The translations under genes and the position numbers were made by a program. A model generated the notes under the pieces. That model had not been told where the DNA came from. It did not search any database and was given only the letters and a program-made list of their open reading frames with translations. Shown here piece by piece: positions 1-7,742 of a stretch of DNA of 64,000 nucleotides (position 1 is its first letter; each line of letters opens with the position of its first letter). This DNA comes from Christiangramia echinicola DSM 19838 (lineage in GTDB: Bacteria; Bacteroidota; Bacteroidia; Flavobacteriales; Flavobacteriaceae). The DNA lies in contig NZ_AUHG01000010.1 in NCBI RefSeq assembly GCF_000423065.1, positions 310,001 through 374,000 of the forward strand. Reading direction: 5' to 3'.

Positions 1-377
1 ATAAAATTAAGCAGGAAACCCTTTGCACAGAGGCTGAAGTAGTCGCTCTTGGGTAGTTTTCTAATTTCAGGAGTTTCATCATCGGTATGCAACACCTTTT
101 TAGTCTGAATAAAACTCATCAAACCATAGGTAGCCAGTATCATTCCACCAAAAATAAATAAGGCTGGATCATCCTTTAAACTTTCTAAAAGTTTGGTAGT
201 ACTAAAATAGGCAATGGCAATGAAGACTATATCTGCCAGAATTACTCCTATATCCAATGCAAAAGCAGCCCTGAATCCTTTAATGGCAGCGGTTTCCAGC
301 AATACAAAAAACACCGGACCAAATAGAAAAGCCAGGAAAATACCTAGTGGTAGGGCAGCTAAAACATCCTGAAACAT
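1..377 (-). CDS. LysE-family translocator, partial (3' end outside window)
   Basis: Reading the minus strand from the ATG at 377 gives an uninterrupted hydrophobic protein beginning MFQDVLAALPLGIFLAF, followed by LFGPVFFVLLETA and a run of further membrane segments up to the window edge. The early Gly-Pro in the first helix and the spacing of helices are typical of LysE/RhtB amino-acid exporters of the inner membrane. About 125 residues are present, so the C-terminal third is missing. A TACATTTG promoter box lies 17 bases upstream. The substrate cannot be told from sequence; family assignment is fairly sure. Confidence 0.7.
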   Translation of the reverse strand, partial: MFQDVLAALPLGIFLAFLFGPVFFVLLETAAIKGFRAAFALDIGVILADIVFIAIAYFSTTKLLESLKDDPALFIFGGMILATYGLMSFIQTKKVLHTDDETPEIRKLPKSDYFSLCAKGFLLNF

Positions 378-394
378 ACAGATTAGTTGTTTTG

Positions 395-402
395 CAAATG
401 TA
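395..402 (-). promoter_or_regulatory. Bacteroidota -7 box of the LysE-type gene
   Basis: The minus strand reads TACATTTG, an exact match to the Bacteroidota consensus TAnnTTTG, 17 bases before the start codon at 377. No clear TTG -33 element was found at the usual distance. Confidence 0.45.
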
Positions 403-476
403 AACTTTTTGAACTTTTAGAAGAATTTACTCCTGTTAAAGACTGATTTACATAGATTAAGTAGTAATAACTATCA

Positions 477-2675
477 TTAATTGGCTTCAACCTCTGCCCT
501 GTTTCCTAATAAAGTGAAATCAAGATGCCTCTTAACCAGATCGGCATTCTTCACTTTCACATATACTTCGTCTCCAAGAGTATAACTCTGTCCTGTACGC
601 TTTCCAACTACAGAAAATTCATCGGGATTAAATTCATAATGATCATCATTCATGTCTCTTAATCGAATCATTCCCTCACATTTATTCTCAACGATCTCGA
701 CGAAGATACCCCATTCAGTTACCCCTGAAATAACTCCAAGGAATTCCTCATTCTCATGGTCCTGCATGAATTTAACCTGCATGTATTTTATAGAATCCCT
801 TTCGGCATTGGTAGCCAGGTTTTCCATTTCACTACTGTGATGGCATTTTGCTTCGTACTCTTCTTCACTGGCAGATTTTGCTCCATCTAAATAATGCTGA
901 AGAAGCCTGTGCACCATAACATCTGGATATCTCCTTATGGGCGATGTAAAATGAGTATAATGATCAAATGCCAGCCCGTAATGTCCAATATTTTCAGTTC
1001 CGTAGTAGGCTTTACTCATGGTCCTTATTGCCAGGGTATCAACCATATTCTGCTCTTTTCTACCCTGCACATCTTCTAGTAATTTATTAAGTGAAGAAGT
1101 TGTTGTACTACGATCCTTAAGGTTCAATTTATGTCCAAACCTACCTACAATTGTTTGAAGGGAAGCAAGTTTTTGATCATCCGGTTCATCATGACATCTG
1201 TAAACAAAGGTCTTTTTCGGGCTTTGTTTCCCAATATATTCAGCAACTTTTCTATTGGCCAGAAGCATGAATTCTTCAATAAGTTTATTGGCGTCTTTGG
1301 CAGTTTTAAAGAAAACTCCTACCGGTTCATTTTCTTCATTCAAATTGAATTTCACCTCTACTTTATCAAAAGATATCGCACCATCACGCATTCTTCTAGA
1401 ACGCATTTTTTTTGCAAGCCTGTTAAGAGTAACAACCGCTTCAACTAATGCGCCTCTTACAGAATAGGAATGATTTCTAATTGAAACATCCTCAGGAATA
1501 GTTCCAGTACCGGTTTCAATGATATGTTGCGCTTCTTCATAAGCAAAACGTTCATCTGAATAAGTAACTGTTCTACCAAACCATTGATCCTTAACGTTGG
1601 CATTATCATCTATTTCAAATACTGCTGAAAAGGTGAATTTTTCTTCTTTCGGCCTTAATGAACAGGCATTATTAGAAAGAATTTCTGGAAGCATAGGCAC
1701 TACTCTATCTACAAGATAAACTGAGGTGGCCCGGTCATAAGCTTCTTCATCTAAAAGAGTTCCCGGTTGCAGGTAATGAGAAACATCTGCAATATGAATA
1801 CCTATTTCAAAATTCCCATTTTCTAATTTCTGGAAACTCAAAGCATCATCAAAGTCCTTTGCATCCTTGGGATCTATAGTAAAAGTAAGCACATCTCTCA
1901 TGTCCCTTCTTTTACCTATCTCTTCTTCATTAATTGAAGTATCTATCTGATTGGCAAATTCTTCAACTTCTTCAGGAAAATCATGCGGTAAACCATATTG
2001 GGCTAGAATCGAATGAATTTCGGTATGATGTTCACCCGGAGTTCCTAATACCCTGGTGATCTTACCATAAGGTGAATCGGCTTTATCTGGCCATTCTTCA
2101 AATTCTACAACTACTTTATCGCCATTTTCTGCTCCATTCAACTTATTTCCTGAAACAAAGAAATCGGTATACATAGATTTATCATCTATCACTACGAAAC
2201 CAAAATCCTTCTTTTGCTGCAGAGTTCCAACAAATTCAGTACGTTTTCGCTTAAGGATCTTTGTTATTTCACCTTCAGACCGTTTTCTTCTTCGACGGTT
2301 ATACACATAGATCTCTACTGTATCACCATCAAAAGCGGCGTTTAGATCTTTTTGTGCAATAAATATATCATCTGCAAACTCCTCAACCATTACATAACCA
2401 TAACCTTTGGTCGTAAGATCCAGGACTCCGGTGTAATAATTCTTACTTCCTTCTATCATGAATTTTCCACGTTCTGTTTCCTGAATTTCTTTTTTTGCAG
2501 CTAACTGGGCAAGTTTTTTAATTATCTGGTTCCTGCTACTGGCATCATTTACCCCAAGAATTGAGGCTATTTGTTTATAGTTATAAGTTTTTCCGGAATT
2601 GTTACGAAGTATATCGATGATACTTCTGGAAAGATTGCCTTGTATTTTGGGTTTATTCTTGTTCTTTTTCTTCAT
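477..2675 (-). CDS. rnr: Ribonuclease R (RNB-family 3'-5' exoribonuclease)
   Basis: RNase R degrades structured RNA processively from the 3' end and takes part in rRNA and mRNA quality control in the cytoplasm. The protein (about 732 residues, close to the family norm) has an N-terminal winged-helix region (about 15-80), cold-shock domains (about 85-230), the RNB catalytic domain (about 265-590) with the metal-binding DPKDAKDFDDALS motif, and a C-terminal S1 domain (about 645-720). An upstream in-frame GTG at 2681 would add two residues; the ATG at 2675 is preferred. The gene stands alone, with the LysE-type gene downstream after a gap of about 100 bases without an obvious terminator. Confidence 0.95.
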   Translation of the reverse strand: MKKKNKNKPKIQGNLSRSIIDILRNNSGKTYNYKQIASILGVNDASSRNQIIKKLAQLAAKKEIQETERGKFMIEGSKNYYTGVLDLTTKGYGYVMVEEFADDIFIAQKDLNAAFDGDTVEIYVYNRRRRKRSEGEITKILKRKRTEFVGTLQQKKDFGFVVIDDKSMYTDFFVSGNKLNGAENGDKVVVEFEEWPDKADSPYGKITRVLGTPGEHHTEIHSILAQYGLPHDFPEEVEEFANQIDTSINEEEIGKRRDMRDVLTFTIDPKDAKDFDDALSFQKLENGNFEIGIHIADVSHYLQPGTLLDEEAYDRATSVYLVDRVVPMLPEILSNNACSLRPKEEKFTFSAVFEIDDNANVKDQWFGRTVTYSDERFAYEEAQHIIETGTGTIPEDVSIRNHSYSVRGALVEAVVTLNRLAKKMRSRRMRDGAISFDKVEVKFNLNEENEPVGVFFKTAKDANKLIEEFMLLANRKVAEYIGKQSPKKTFVYRCHDEPDDQKLASLQTIVGRFGHKLNLKDRSTTTSSLNKLLEDVQGRKEQNMVDTLAIRTMSKAYYGTENIGHYGLAFDHYTHFTSPIRRYPDVMVHRLLQHYLDGAKSASEEEYEAKCHHSSEMENLATNAERDSIKYMQVKFMQDHENEEFLGVISGVTEWGIFVEIVENKCEGMIRLRDMNDDHYEFNPDEFSVVGKRTGQSYTLGDEVYVKVKNADLVKRHLDFTLLGNRAEVEAN

Positions 2676-2893
2676 TATCACTTAGTATACGATAAAATTA
2701 CGCCATTATAACAACACAATGACATTTTCACTTTAAAGTTTTGTTAAGTCGTTGAACTATAAATATCTAATCTGTTTTAACGGAAAAAATAAAACTTTTG
2801 ATGTTTTTAATAATTTTAAGATTTTTTCTTAATTTTTTCTTAATTTTACTTTAACACTGCTCCCGACTACTAGCCTTATATTTATTCAATATT

Positions 2894-3061
2894 ATGAAAG
2901 TCAGCAAGTCAGTCAAATTCTCAGCACTCTTTTTTCTGATATTTATTTTCGGAATAATCTTTTTTGTGGCTACCATCAATAGATCTCTGGAAAAAAAGAC
3001 TGAATTCTTCAAAATCGAAAAGAAAGCTGATACTTCTATCATCGTTTCTACAATTCGCTAA
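2894..3061 (+). CDS. 55-residue single-span membrane microprotein
   Basis: The ATG at 2894 opens a 55-codon frame: a basic N-terminus (MKVSKSVKFSA), one strongly hydrophobic helix (LFFLIFIFGIIFFVA, about residues 12-26), then a charged lysine-rich tail ending in VSTIR. A short inverted repeat at about 3068-3082 followed by a T-rich stretch could end the transcript. I do not recognise a family. The charge asymmetry around the helix and its isolation between two genes argue for a real small gene, but short AT-rich frames arise by chance. Confidence 0.4.
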   Translation: MKVSKSVKFSALFFLIFIFGIIFFVATINRSLEKKTEFFKIEKKADTSIIVSTIR

Positions 3062-3178
3062 TTAAGTCTATCTTTAAGATAGTTTCCTCTTTACTTTTTT
3101 GAAATAAAAATCTACTTGTTTAAACGATAATTATTAGAATATTCATTTAAAGATCTACAGTCATTTAATCATAGACAG

Positions 3179-3421
3179 ATGAAAGATTATATATGCCTGG
3201 CTACATTTACCTATCCTCACGAATATTTTGTTCTAAAGCTTAAATTCGATGAGGCTGGCATACGCTATTACTTCCAGAACGAAACTCTAGTAGGCCTTTT
3301 ACCCCTTTCTTCGTTTGCCTTCGGCGGAATAAGACTCATGGTACATCCATTAAATATTTCTAAAGCAAAGCAAATAATAGATTCTTTAAATGACAAATCT
3401 TCCCATCTAAGGATCGTTTAG
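3179..3421 (+). CDS. DUF2007-family small protein
   Basis: An 80-residue protein with the DUF2007 pattern: an N-terminal strand with 'TYPHEYFVLKLKFDEAGI', where an aromatic/His pair precedes an amphipathic helix, then 'GGIRLMVHPLNISKAKQIID' as the second half of the ferredoxin-like fold. Such proteins are annotated as putative signal-transducing proteins (PII-like fold) without known biochemical role. It is monocistronic here, followed by a 514-base non-coding stretch. The fold assignment is reasonable; the function is unknown. Confidence 0.65.
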   Translation: MKDYICLATFTYPHEYFVLKLKFDEAGIRYYFQNETLVGLLPLSSFAFGGIRLMVHPLNISKAKQIIDSLNDKSSHLRIV

Positions 3422-3935
3422 TTATAAACATTATATATAATATTCATCTTTTCTTCTTTTATAAAAAATTAAAATGATGTTATATGATGGTGTGTTAATT
3501 TGTAGCACAATTAAATTGAACTTTGTTTGGTATTTCACTTGTAAGCATTTGATAACAGTTTATCAACATAGGTGTTAATTCTTAAGTAATTGATTTTCTA
3601 AGTGTTTTAAGATTTACTTAACAAAAGTTCATAAAATTGTACTAACAGATTTTATTGAAAAGTTAGAAGTTAACAATTGTCAATAACCTGTTTTTATATG
3701 CTCATAACTATCTAAAAAAATCTATAGTTATAATTTGATTTATTCAAACCTATTCTGGTATTGTTATTATTTTCTTAAAAACCAAATTAGTTTATAAGAA
3801 ATTCATCCTATGTTTTTAACAATTGGGTGTCAATTTTAAAGTGCTGAAAAATAGCATATTCATTAAAGTAATTAACAATCAAAAATAAGCCGGTTAACAG
3901 GCTGTTTTTTTAACTTTGCTTCAAACAACACAAGT
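3422..3935. other. 514-bp AT-rich intergenic region with repeated TGTTAA/TTAACA motifs
   Basis: No coding frame is supported. The stretch is very AT-rich and carries at least six TGTTAA/TTAACA copies (about 3492, 3574, 3669, 3818, 3872, 3892) plus a TTTATCAACA motif near 3559 that resembles a degenerate DnaA box. It ends in the rpiB promoter. It could be a regulatory region or origin-like sequence; nothing decisive is visible. Confidence 0.4.
3911..3918 (+). promoter_or_regulatory. -7 promoter box upstream of rpiB
   Basis: TAACTTTG matches the Bacteroidota TAnnTTTG consensus exactly and lies 17 bases before the rpiB ATG. Just upstream, a small inverted repeat (AGCC ... GGCT, about 3888-3903) contains a GGTTAACA core. 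Confidence 0.5.
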
Positions 3936-4379
3936 ATGAAAATATCGATTGGAAATGACCATGCCGGTACCGGTTACAAAGAGATGATCAAAGATAAACT
4001 CGAAGGTATGGGACACGAAGTAACTAATTACGGAACAAATTCCGATGACAGCGTAGACTATCCAGATTTTGTACATCCAGTTGCTGAGGATGTGGAAAAC
4101 AAAAAAGCAGATCTAGGTATCATTATATGTGGTAGCGGTAATGGTGCAAATATGACGGCAAATAAACATCAGGGAGTAAGATCTGCCTTATGCTGGAATG
4201 TGGAAGTTGCTAAACTTGCCAGGGAGCACAATGATGCTAACGTATTAAGTATTCCGGCAAGATTCGTGGCTGAAGAATTAGCTAAAGATATGGTCGAAAC
4301 TTTTGTAAATACAGATTTTGAAGGTGGTCGTCATCAAAGGAGAGTAGATAAGATCCCTGCAAAAAAGTACTGTTCATAA
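3936..4379 (+). CDS. rpiB: Ribose-5-phosphate isomerase B
   Basis: Interconverts ribose-5-phosphate and ribulose-5-phosphate in the non-oxidative pentose phosphate pathway. The 147-residue length is normal for RpiB/LacA proteins. Visible signatures are the N-terminal IGNDHAGTGYK loop, the active-site segment IICGSGNGANMTANK with the catalytic cysteine, and the following GVRSALCWN stretch. The ATG follows a consensus promoter box by 17 bases. The stop is only three bases from the next start, so the acetyltransferase is co-transcribed. Confidence 0.93.
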   Translation: MKISIGNDHAGTGYKEMIKDKLEGMGHEVTNYGTNSDDSVDYPDFVHPVAEDVENKKADLGIIICGSGNGANMTANKHQGVRSALCWNVEVAKLAREHNDANVLSIPARFVAEELAKDMVETFVNTDFEGGRHQRRVDKIPAKKYCS

Positions 4380-4382
4380 CCT

Positions 4383-4829
4383 ATGAATCTAAACATAGAA
4401 GTAAAAAAGTTCAGTGAATTAACACTCACTGAACTTTACGATATTTTACAATTAAGATCTGAAGTTTTTGTAGTTGAGCAGGATTGTGTCTACCAGGATA
4501 TTGATGGTAAAGATGCTGAAGCTTTGCATATTATAGGTTTTAAAAATGATAATGTAATTGCCTATACCCGATGTTTTAAACCCGGTTATTATTTTGAAGA
4601 AGCTGCAATTGGTCGTGTGGTAGTAAAAGATTCTGAAAGAAAATATGGCTATGGCCATGAAATTATGAATGCTTCAGATAAAGCTATTAAGGATCACTTT
4701 AATACTTCTAATATTAAGTTATCGGCTCAGCAATATCTCATTAAATTTTACGAATCACACGGTTATAGAACAGCAGGGGAAGGTTACCTGGAAGACGGCA
4801 TTCCTCATATTGCGATGATCAAGGCTTAA
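4383..4829 (+). CDS. GNAT-family N-acetyltransferase, ElaA type
   Basis: A 148-residue acetyl-CoA dependent acetyltransferase of the ElaA subgroup: the segment LYDILQLRSEVFVVEQDC near the N-terminus followed by YQDIDGKDAEALH is characteristic, and the acetyl-CoA binding loop falls at about residues 75-95 (GRVVVKDSERKYGYGHEIM). The acceptor substrate of ElaA proteins is not established. Co-transcribed with rpiB; its 3' end overlaps the convergent fatty acid hydroxylase gene by four bases. Confidence 0.85.
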   Translation: MNLNIEVKKFSELTLTELYDILQLRSEVFVVEQDCVYQDIDGKDAEALHIIGFKNDNVIAYTRCFKPGYYFEEAAIGRVVVKDSERKYGYGHEIMNASDKAIKDHFNTSNIKLSAQQYLIKFYESHGYRTAGEGYLEDGIPHIAMIKA

Positions 4830-5644
4830 TTCTTTGTTTTTATAGATCTATTAAAAGGAATTCCCAGCTGATATCCAATGTTATCTGAGGTTTCATCCTC
4901 AACAATGTCGATTCCGTAGCGGATATTTTCAGTCTTATCATAAGTGAATGTCCCGAAAATCCTATCCCAGATACTTAGAATGTTGCCATAATTACTATCT
5001 GTCCATGGCAATTGGTAATGATGGTGAAATTTGTGCATGTTAGGAGTTACAATTAAATAACTTAAGGTCTTATCAAAAAACCTGGGCAGGCAAATATTTG
5101 CATGAGTGAAATAGGTAAAAAAAACACTCAGGATCCGGTAGAAAAAATAAAAGGCCACAGGCATACCCATTATTACAACTGCGATCAATGCAAATGATTC
5201 TCTAATCATGAAATCAAAAGGATGATGCCTGGTTCCGGTCGTGGCATCTACATGAGTATCTGTATGATGAATAAGGTGTAATCTCCACATCCATTTCACT
5301 TTATGTAGTAAATAATGAACGAAATATTGTGCTATAAGGTCCAGCACCATTATAGCCATAATAAGTTCTGCCCAAACTGGTAGATCTATAATTTGAAGTA
5401 GACCAAATTGAGAATCATCCAGCCATAGAAAAACCCCGGCCGTGGCCAGTCCGAAAACCGTGTTTATCAACATTACAAAGCCTAGAAGAAGAAAATTGGT
5501 CTTCGCATGTTTCCATTTATTATATCTGAACTTTACCAGGGCATAATACCCTTCCAGGATCCAGAATGCGCCAAGAACGGCGATGATCCAAACTAACTTT
5601 TGCCAGACAGGCATTTCTTCAAAAAAGAATAGAAAATTATCCAA
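4826..5644 (-). CDS. Fatty acid hydroxylase / sterol desaturase superfamily membrane protein
   Basis: A 272-residue integral membrane di-iron oxygenase. The histidine clusters of the superfamily are clear: HYLLH, HLIHHTDTHVDATTGTRHH and HKFHHH, placed between hydrophobic segments. Family members hydroxylate or desaturate lipid chains; in flavobacteria homologues are linked to carotenoid or lipid modification, but the substrate cannot be read here. The chosen start is a TTG ten bases after the S41 peptidase stop; the next ATG is ten codons in. It is the last gene of a likely rnpA-peptidase-hydroxylase operon. Confidence 0.85.
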   Translation of the reverse strand: MDNFLFFFEEMPVWQKLVWIIAVLGAFWILEGYYALVKFRYNKWKHAKTNFLLLGFVMLINTVFGLATAGVFLWLDDSQFGLLQIIDLPVWAELIMAIMVLDLIAQYFVHYLLHKVKWMWRLHLIHHTDTHVDATTGTRHHPFDFMIRESFALIAVVIMGMPVAFYFFYRILSVFFTYFTHANICLPRFFDKTLSYLIVTPNMHKFHHHYQLPWTDSNYGNILSIWDRIFGTFTYDKTENIRYGIDIVEDETSDNIGYQLGIPFNRSIKTKN

Positions 5645-5654
5645 ATCCTGGAAT

Positions 5655-7289
5655 TTATTTTAAGATTTTAGAATATTCTGCTGGACTGTTTAGAATGTCT
5701 TTGGCTTTGCTAATCTCAGGATTATTATCTGTATAATATTCGTACAAGCCCTCTTTATAGAAATATCTTTTAATGATCTCATCGGTTAATAAACTAACGA
5801 TCTCCGGTCTCTTATCATCTAATTCCTGTTTTTTGAAATCAGAGATCTGAGATTTAATTTTATTGACTTCAGCAGATATTTTAGATCTTAATTCTTCATC
5901 TTCAGCCTTGTCCATCATCTCGTTCAATTCCCTTTCTGTAGCTGTTTGATATTTAAAATTTGAATCTTCCAGGAAGTTTTTGAATTCACTGAAATCTGCA
6001 TCTGTAAAACTGAAGTTTTCGGTATTCTCTAGCGTATGGGTATAGTAATAGTTTGTTGCAAAGTCGAAGATCGCATCCTGATATAATAAAGATTGGGTGA
6101 TATCACTAAATTCTGAAGTTTCCAGTTTTACATCTGGCAGTACTCCTCCTCCATCATATACAGTTCTACCATTTTTGGTTTTAAACTCATTATAATCTTC
6201 AACTTTGGTTCTTAAGGCTTTCCCGTCTTTACTTCTTCGTCTATAATCCAATGCCTGGATACACCTGCCACTAGGAGTATAATAACGTGAAATGGTAATT
6301 TTTAACTGAGTACCATAAGCCAGTTCTCTAGGTCTTTGTACTAAACCTTTTCCAAAGCTTCTTGCTCCAACGATCACACCACGGTCAAGATCCTGAACTG
6401 CCCCGGCAACTATCTCACTTGCAGAAGCACTTCTTCCGTCAACCAGGACAACCAAAGGTATTTTAGTATCTATTGGTTCTTTCTTAGTAAAATATTCTCT
6501 GTTGTACTTTTCAATGACCGACTTTGTAGTCACAATTAGTTCGCCCTGATCTATAAAAATATTACTAACATTTATAGCTTCATTAAGTAAACCTCCGGGA
6601 TTCCCTCTTAGATCAAGGATAATTTTATTTGCTCCCTGATTCTTTAGGTCTTTTAAAGCTCTACTAACCTCAGAGGAAGCCTTTGCATTAAATCTTGAAA
6701 GAACTATATATCCGGAATTATCATCTAATAATTTATAAAAAGGAACAGCATTAAGATCTACTGAGCTTCTTTTTAATGAAGTAGTTTTAATTTCTCCCTG
6801 ACGCCTATAAGTGATATTTATATTACTATCTGGAGCGCCATTAAGGAGTTCTCCGGCATCTTCTTTAAAATCGGCTACATTGATATTCCCAATCTTAATA
6901 ATCTCATCTCCAGCTTTAAGACCGGCTTTATCTGCAGGATAATCCTTATAAGCTTCAACGACGGTAATTGCTTCAGGTCCTGTTTTTACTAGAGCACCTA
7001 TACCGGTGTATTCTCCAGCACTATTTATCCTGGCTGCCTCAACATCCTGTTCGTTCCAGTAGTTTGTATATGGATCCAGATCTGTAAGCATGGATTTGAT
7101 CGCTGTATCCATCAATGCAGCGGGATTAGTCTCGTCCACATAATTCATATTGATCTCCTTGAATAATGTGGTGAAGATCTCTATCTGCTTGGCGATCTCG
7201 AAGAAGTCTGATTTAAAACTTACGGTACCTATAAAAATTCCGATTAATACAAGTGGTAGAAGAAGTATTTTGCTGAAGCGTTTTTTCAT
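5655..7289 (-). CDS. S41-family C-terminal processing peptidase
   Basis: A periplasmic or membrane-anchored tail-specific protease. It has an N-terminal membrane anchor or signal (about residues 5-25), a PDZ domain (about 95-170) and the S41 catalytic core (about 190-370) with the Ser nucleophile in GRSASASEI and the catalytic Lys in SFGKGLVQ 25 residues later. A long charged C-terminal extension follows. A GTG at 7307 would overlap rnpA by 14 bases; the ATG at 7289, preceded by AAGG and lying four bases past the rnpA stop, is preferred (544 residues). Substrates are unknown. Confidence 0.9.
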   Translation of the reverse strand: MKKRFSKILLLPLVLIGIFIGTVSFKSDFFEIAKQIEIFTTLFKEINMNYVDETNPAALMDTAIKSMLTDLDPYTNYWNEQDVEAARINSAGEYTGIGALVKTGPEAITVVEAYKDYPADKAGLKAGDEIIKIGNINVADFKEDAGELLNGAPDSNINITYRRQGEIKTTSLKRSSVDLNAVPFYKLLDDNSGYIVLSRFNAKASSEVSRALKDLKNQGANKIILDLRGNPGGLLNEAINVSNIFIDQGELIVTTKSVIEKYNREYFTKKEPIDTKIPLVVLVDGRSASASEIVAGAVQDLDRGVIVGARSFGKGLVQRPRELAYGTQLKITISRYYTPSGRCIQALDYRRRSKDGKALRTKVEDYNEFKTKNGRTVYDGGGVLPDVKLETSEFSDITQSLLYQDAIFDFATNYYYTHTLENTENFSFTDADFSEFKNFLEDSNFKYQTATERELNEMMDKAEDEELRSKISAEVNKIKSQISDFKKQELDDKRPEIVSLLTDEIIKRYFYKEGLYEYYTDNNPEISKAKDILNSPAEYSKILK

Positions 7290-7293
7290 AACC

Positions 7294-7662
7294 TTAATTT
7301 TTTTCACTGAATTTCTCCAGGATATTAATCATACAGGCTTCCAATTTTTCATAAGTTATTTCATCTCGAGAAATGTATATGAACATGAAGGCATGTGAAG
7401 AAGATAAATGCTTGCTAACAAGGTACTTATTTTTTCTGAAAACCTCTCGCATCATGCGTTTAATTCTATTACGCTTAACCGCTGTCTTTACTAGTTTTTT
7501 TGGTACCGAAACCCCTGTTTTAAGTGCTGCATCTTCTGTATTTTCAAACGGAACATATACTAATTTAAGCGGATAAGCTTTGATGCTTTTCCCTTCTACA
7601 AATAACTGATCTATCAGTTTTTTGCTTTTAAGTTTTTCTGATTTTCCGAAACTCTCGTTCAT
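7294..7662 (-). CDS. rnpA: Ribonuclease P protein component
   Basis: The basic protein subunit that helps the RNase P RNA trim tRNA 5' leaders. At 122 residues it is of normal size, with the N-terminal pattern LKSKKLIDQLFVEGK and the conserved RNR-like basic helix KTAVKRNRIKRMMREVFR. Unlike in most bacteria rpmH is not adjacent; rnpA instead heads an operon with the S41 peptidase. A TACTTTTG promoter box sits four bases before the ATG, suggesting a leaderless transcript. Confidence 0.93.
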   Translation of the reverse strand: MNESFGKSEKLKSKKLIDQLFVEGKSIKAYPLKLVYVPFENTEDAALKTGVSVPKKLVKTAVKRNRIKRMMREVFRKNKYLVSKHLSSSHAFMFIYISRDEITYEKLEACMINILEKFSEKN

Positions 7663-7666
7663 GCTT

Positions 7667-7674
7667 CAAAAGTA
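7667..7674 (-). promoter_or_regulatory. -7 promoter box directly before rnpA
   Basis: The minus strand reads TACTTTTG, an exact TAnnTTTG match, with only four bases between its final G and the rnpA ATG. Transcription would begin at or next to the start codon. Confidence 0.5.
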
Positions 7675-7690
7675 ATAATCATAATAAATA

Positions 7691-7720
7691 AAAAACCCTT
7701 TCTGCGAAGAAAGGGTTTTT
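7691..7720 (-). terminator. Intrinsic terminator of the MBL-S8-M1 operon
   Basis: AAAAACCCTTTCT and its complement, separated by a short GCGA-type loop, form a strong hairpin. On the minus strand it follows the M1 peptidase stop by about 20 bases and is bounded by a T tract. The symmetric A/T flanks would also let it act on the other strand. Confidence 0.85.
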
Positions 7721-7742
7721 AAATAATTTGTGTGTTTCAAAA

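Noticed and set aside
1131-1448. Open frame of about 105 codons on the plus strand inside rnr
   Set aside because: Lies wholly antisense to a strongly conserved gene, has no homologous features and low-complexity composition.
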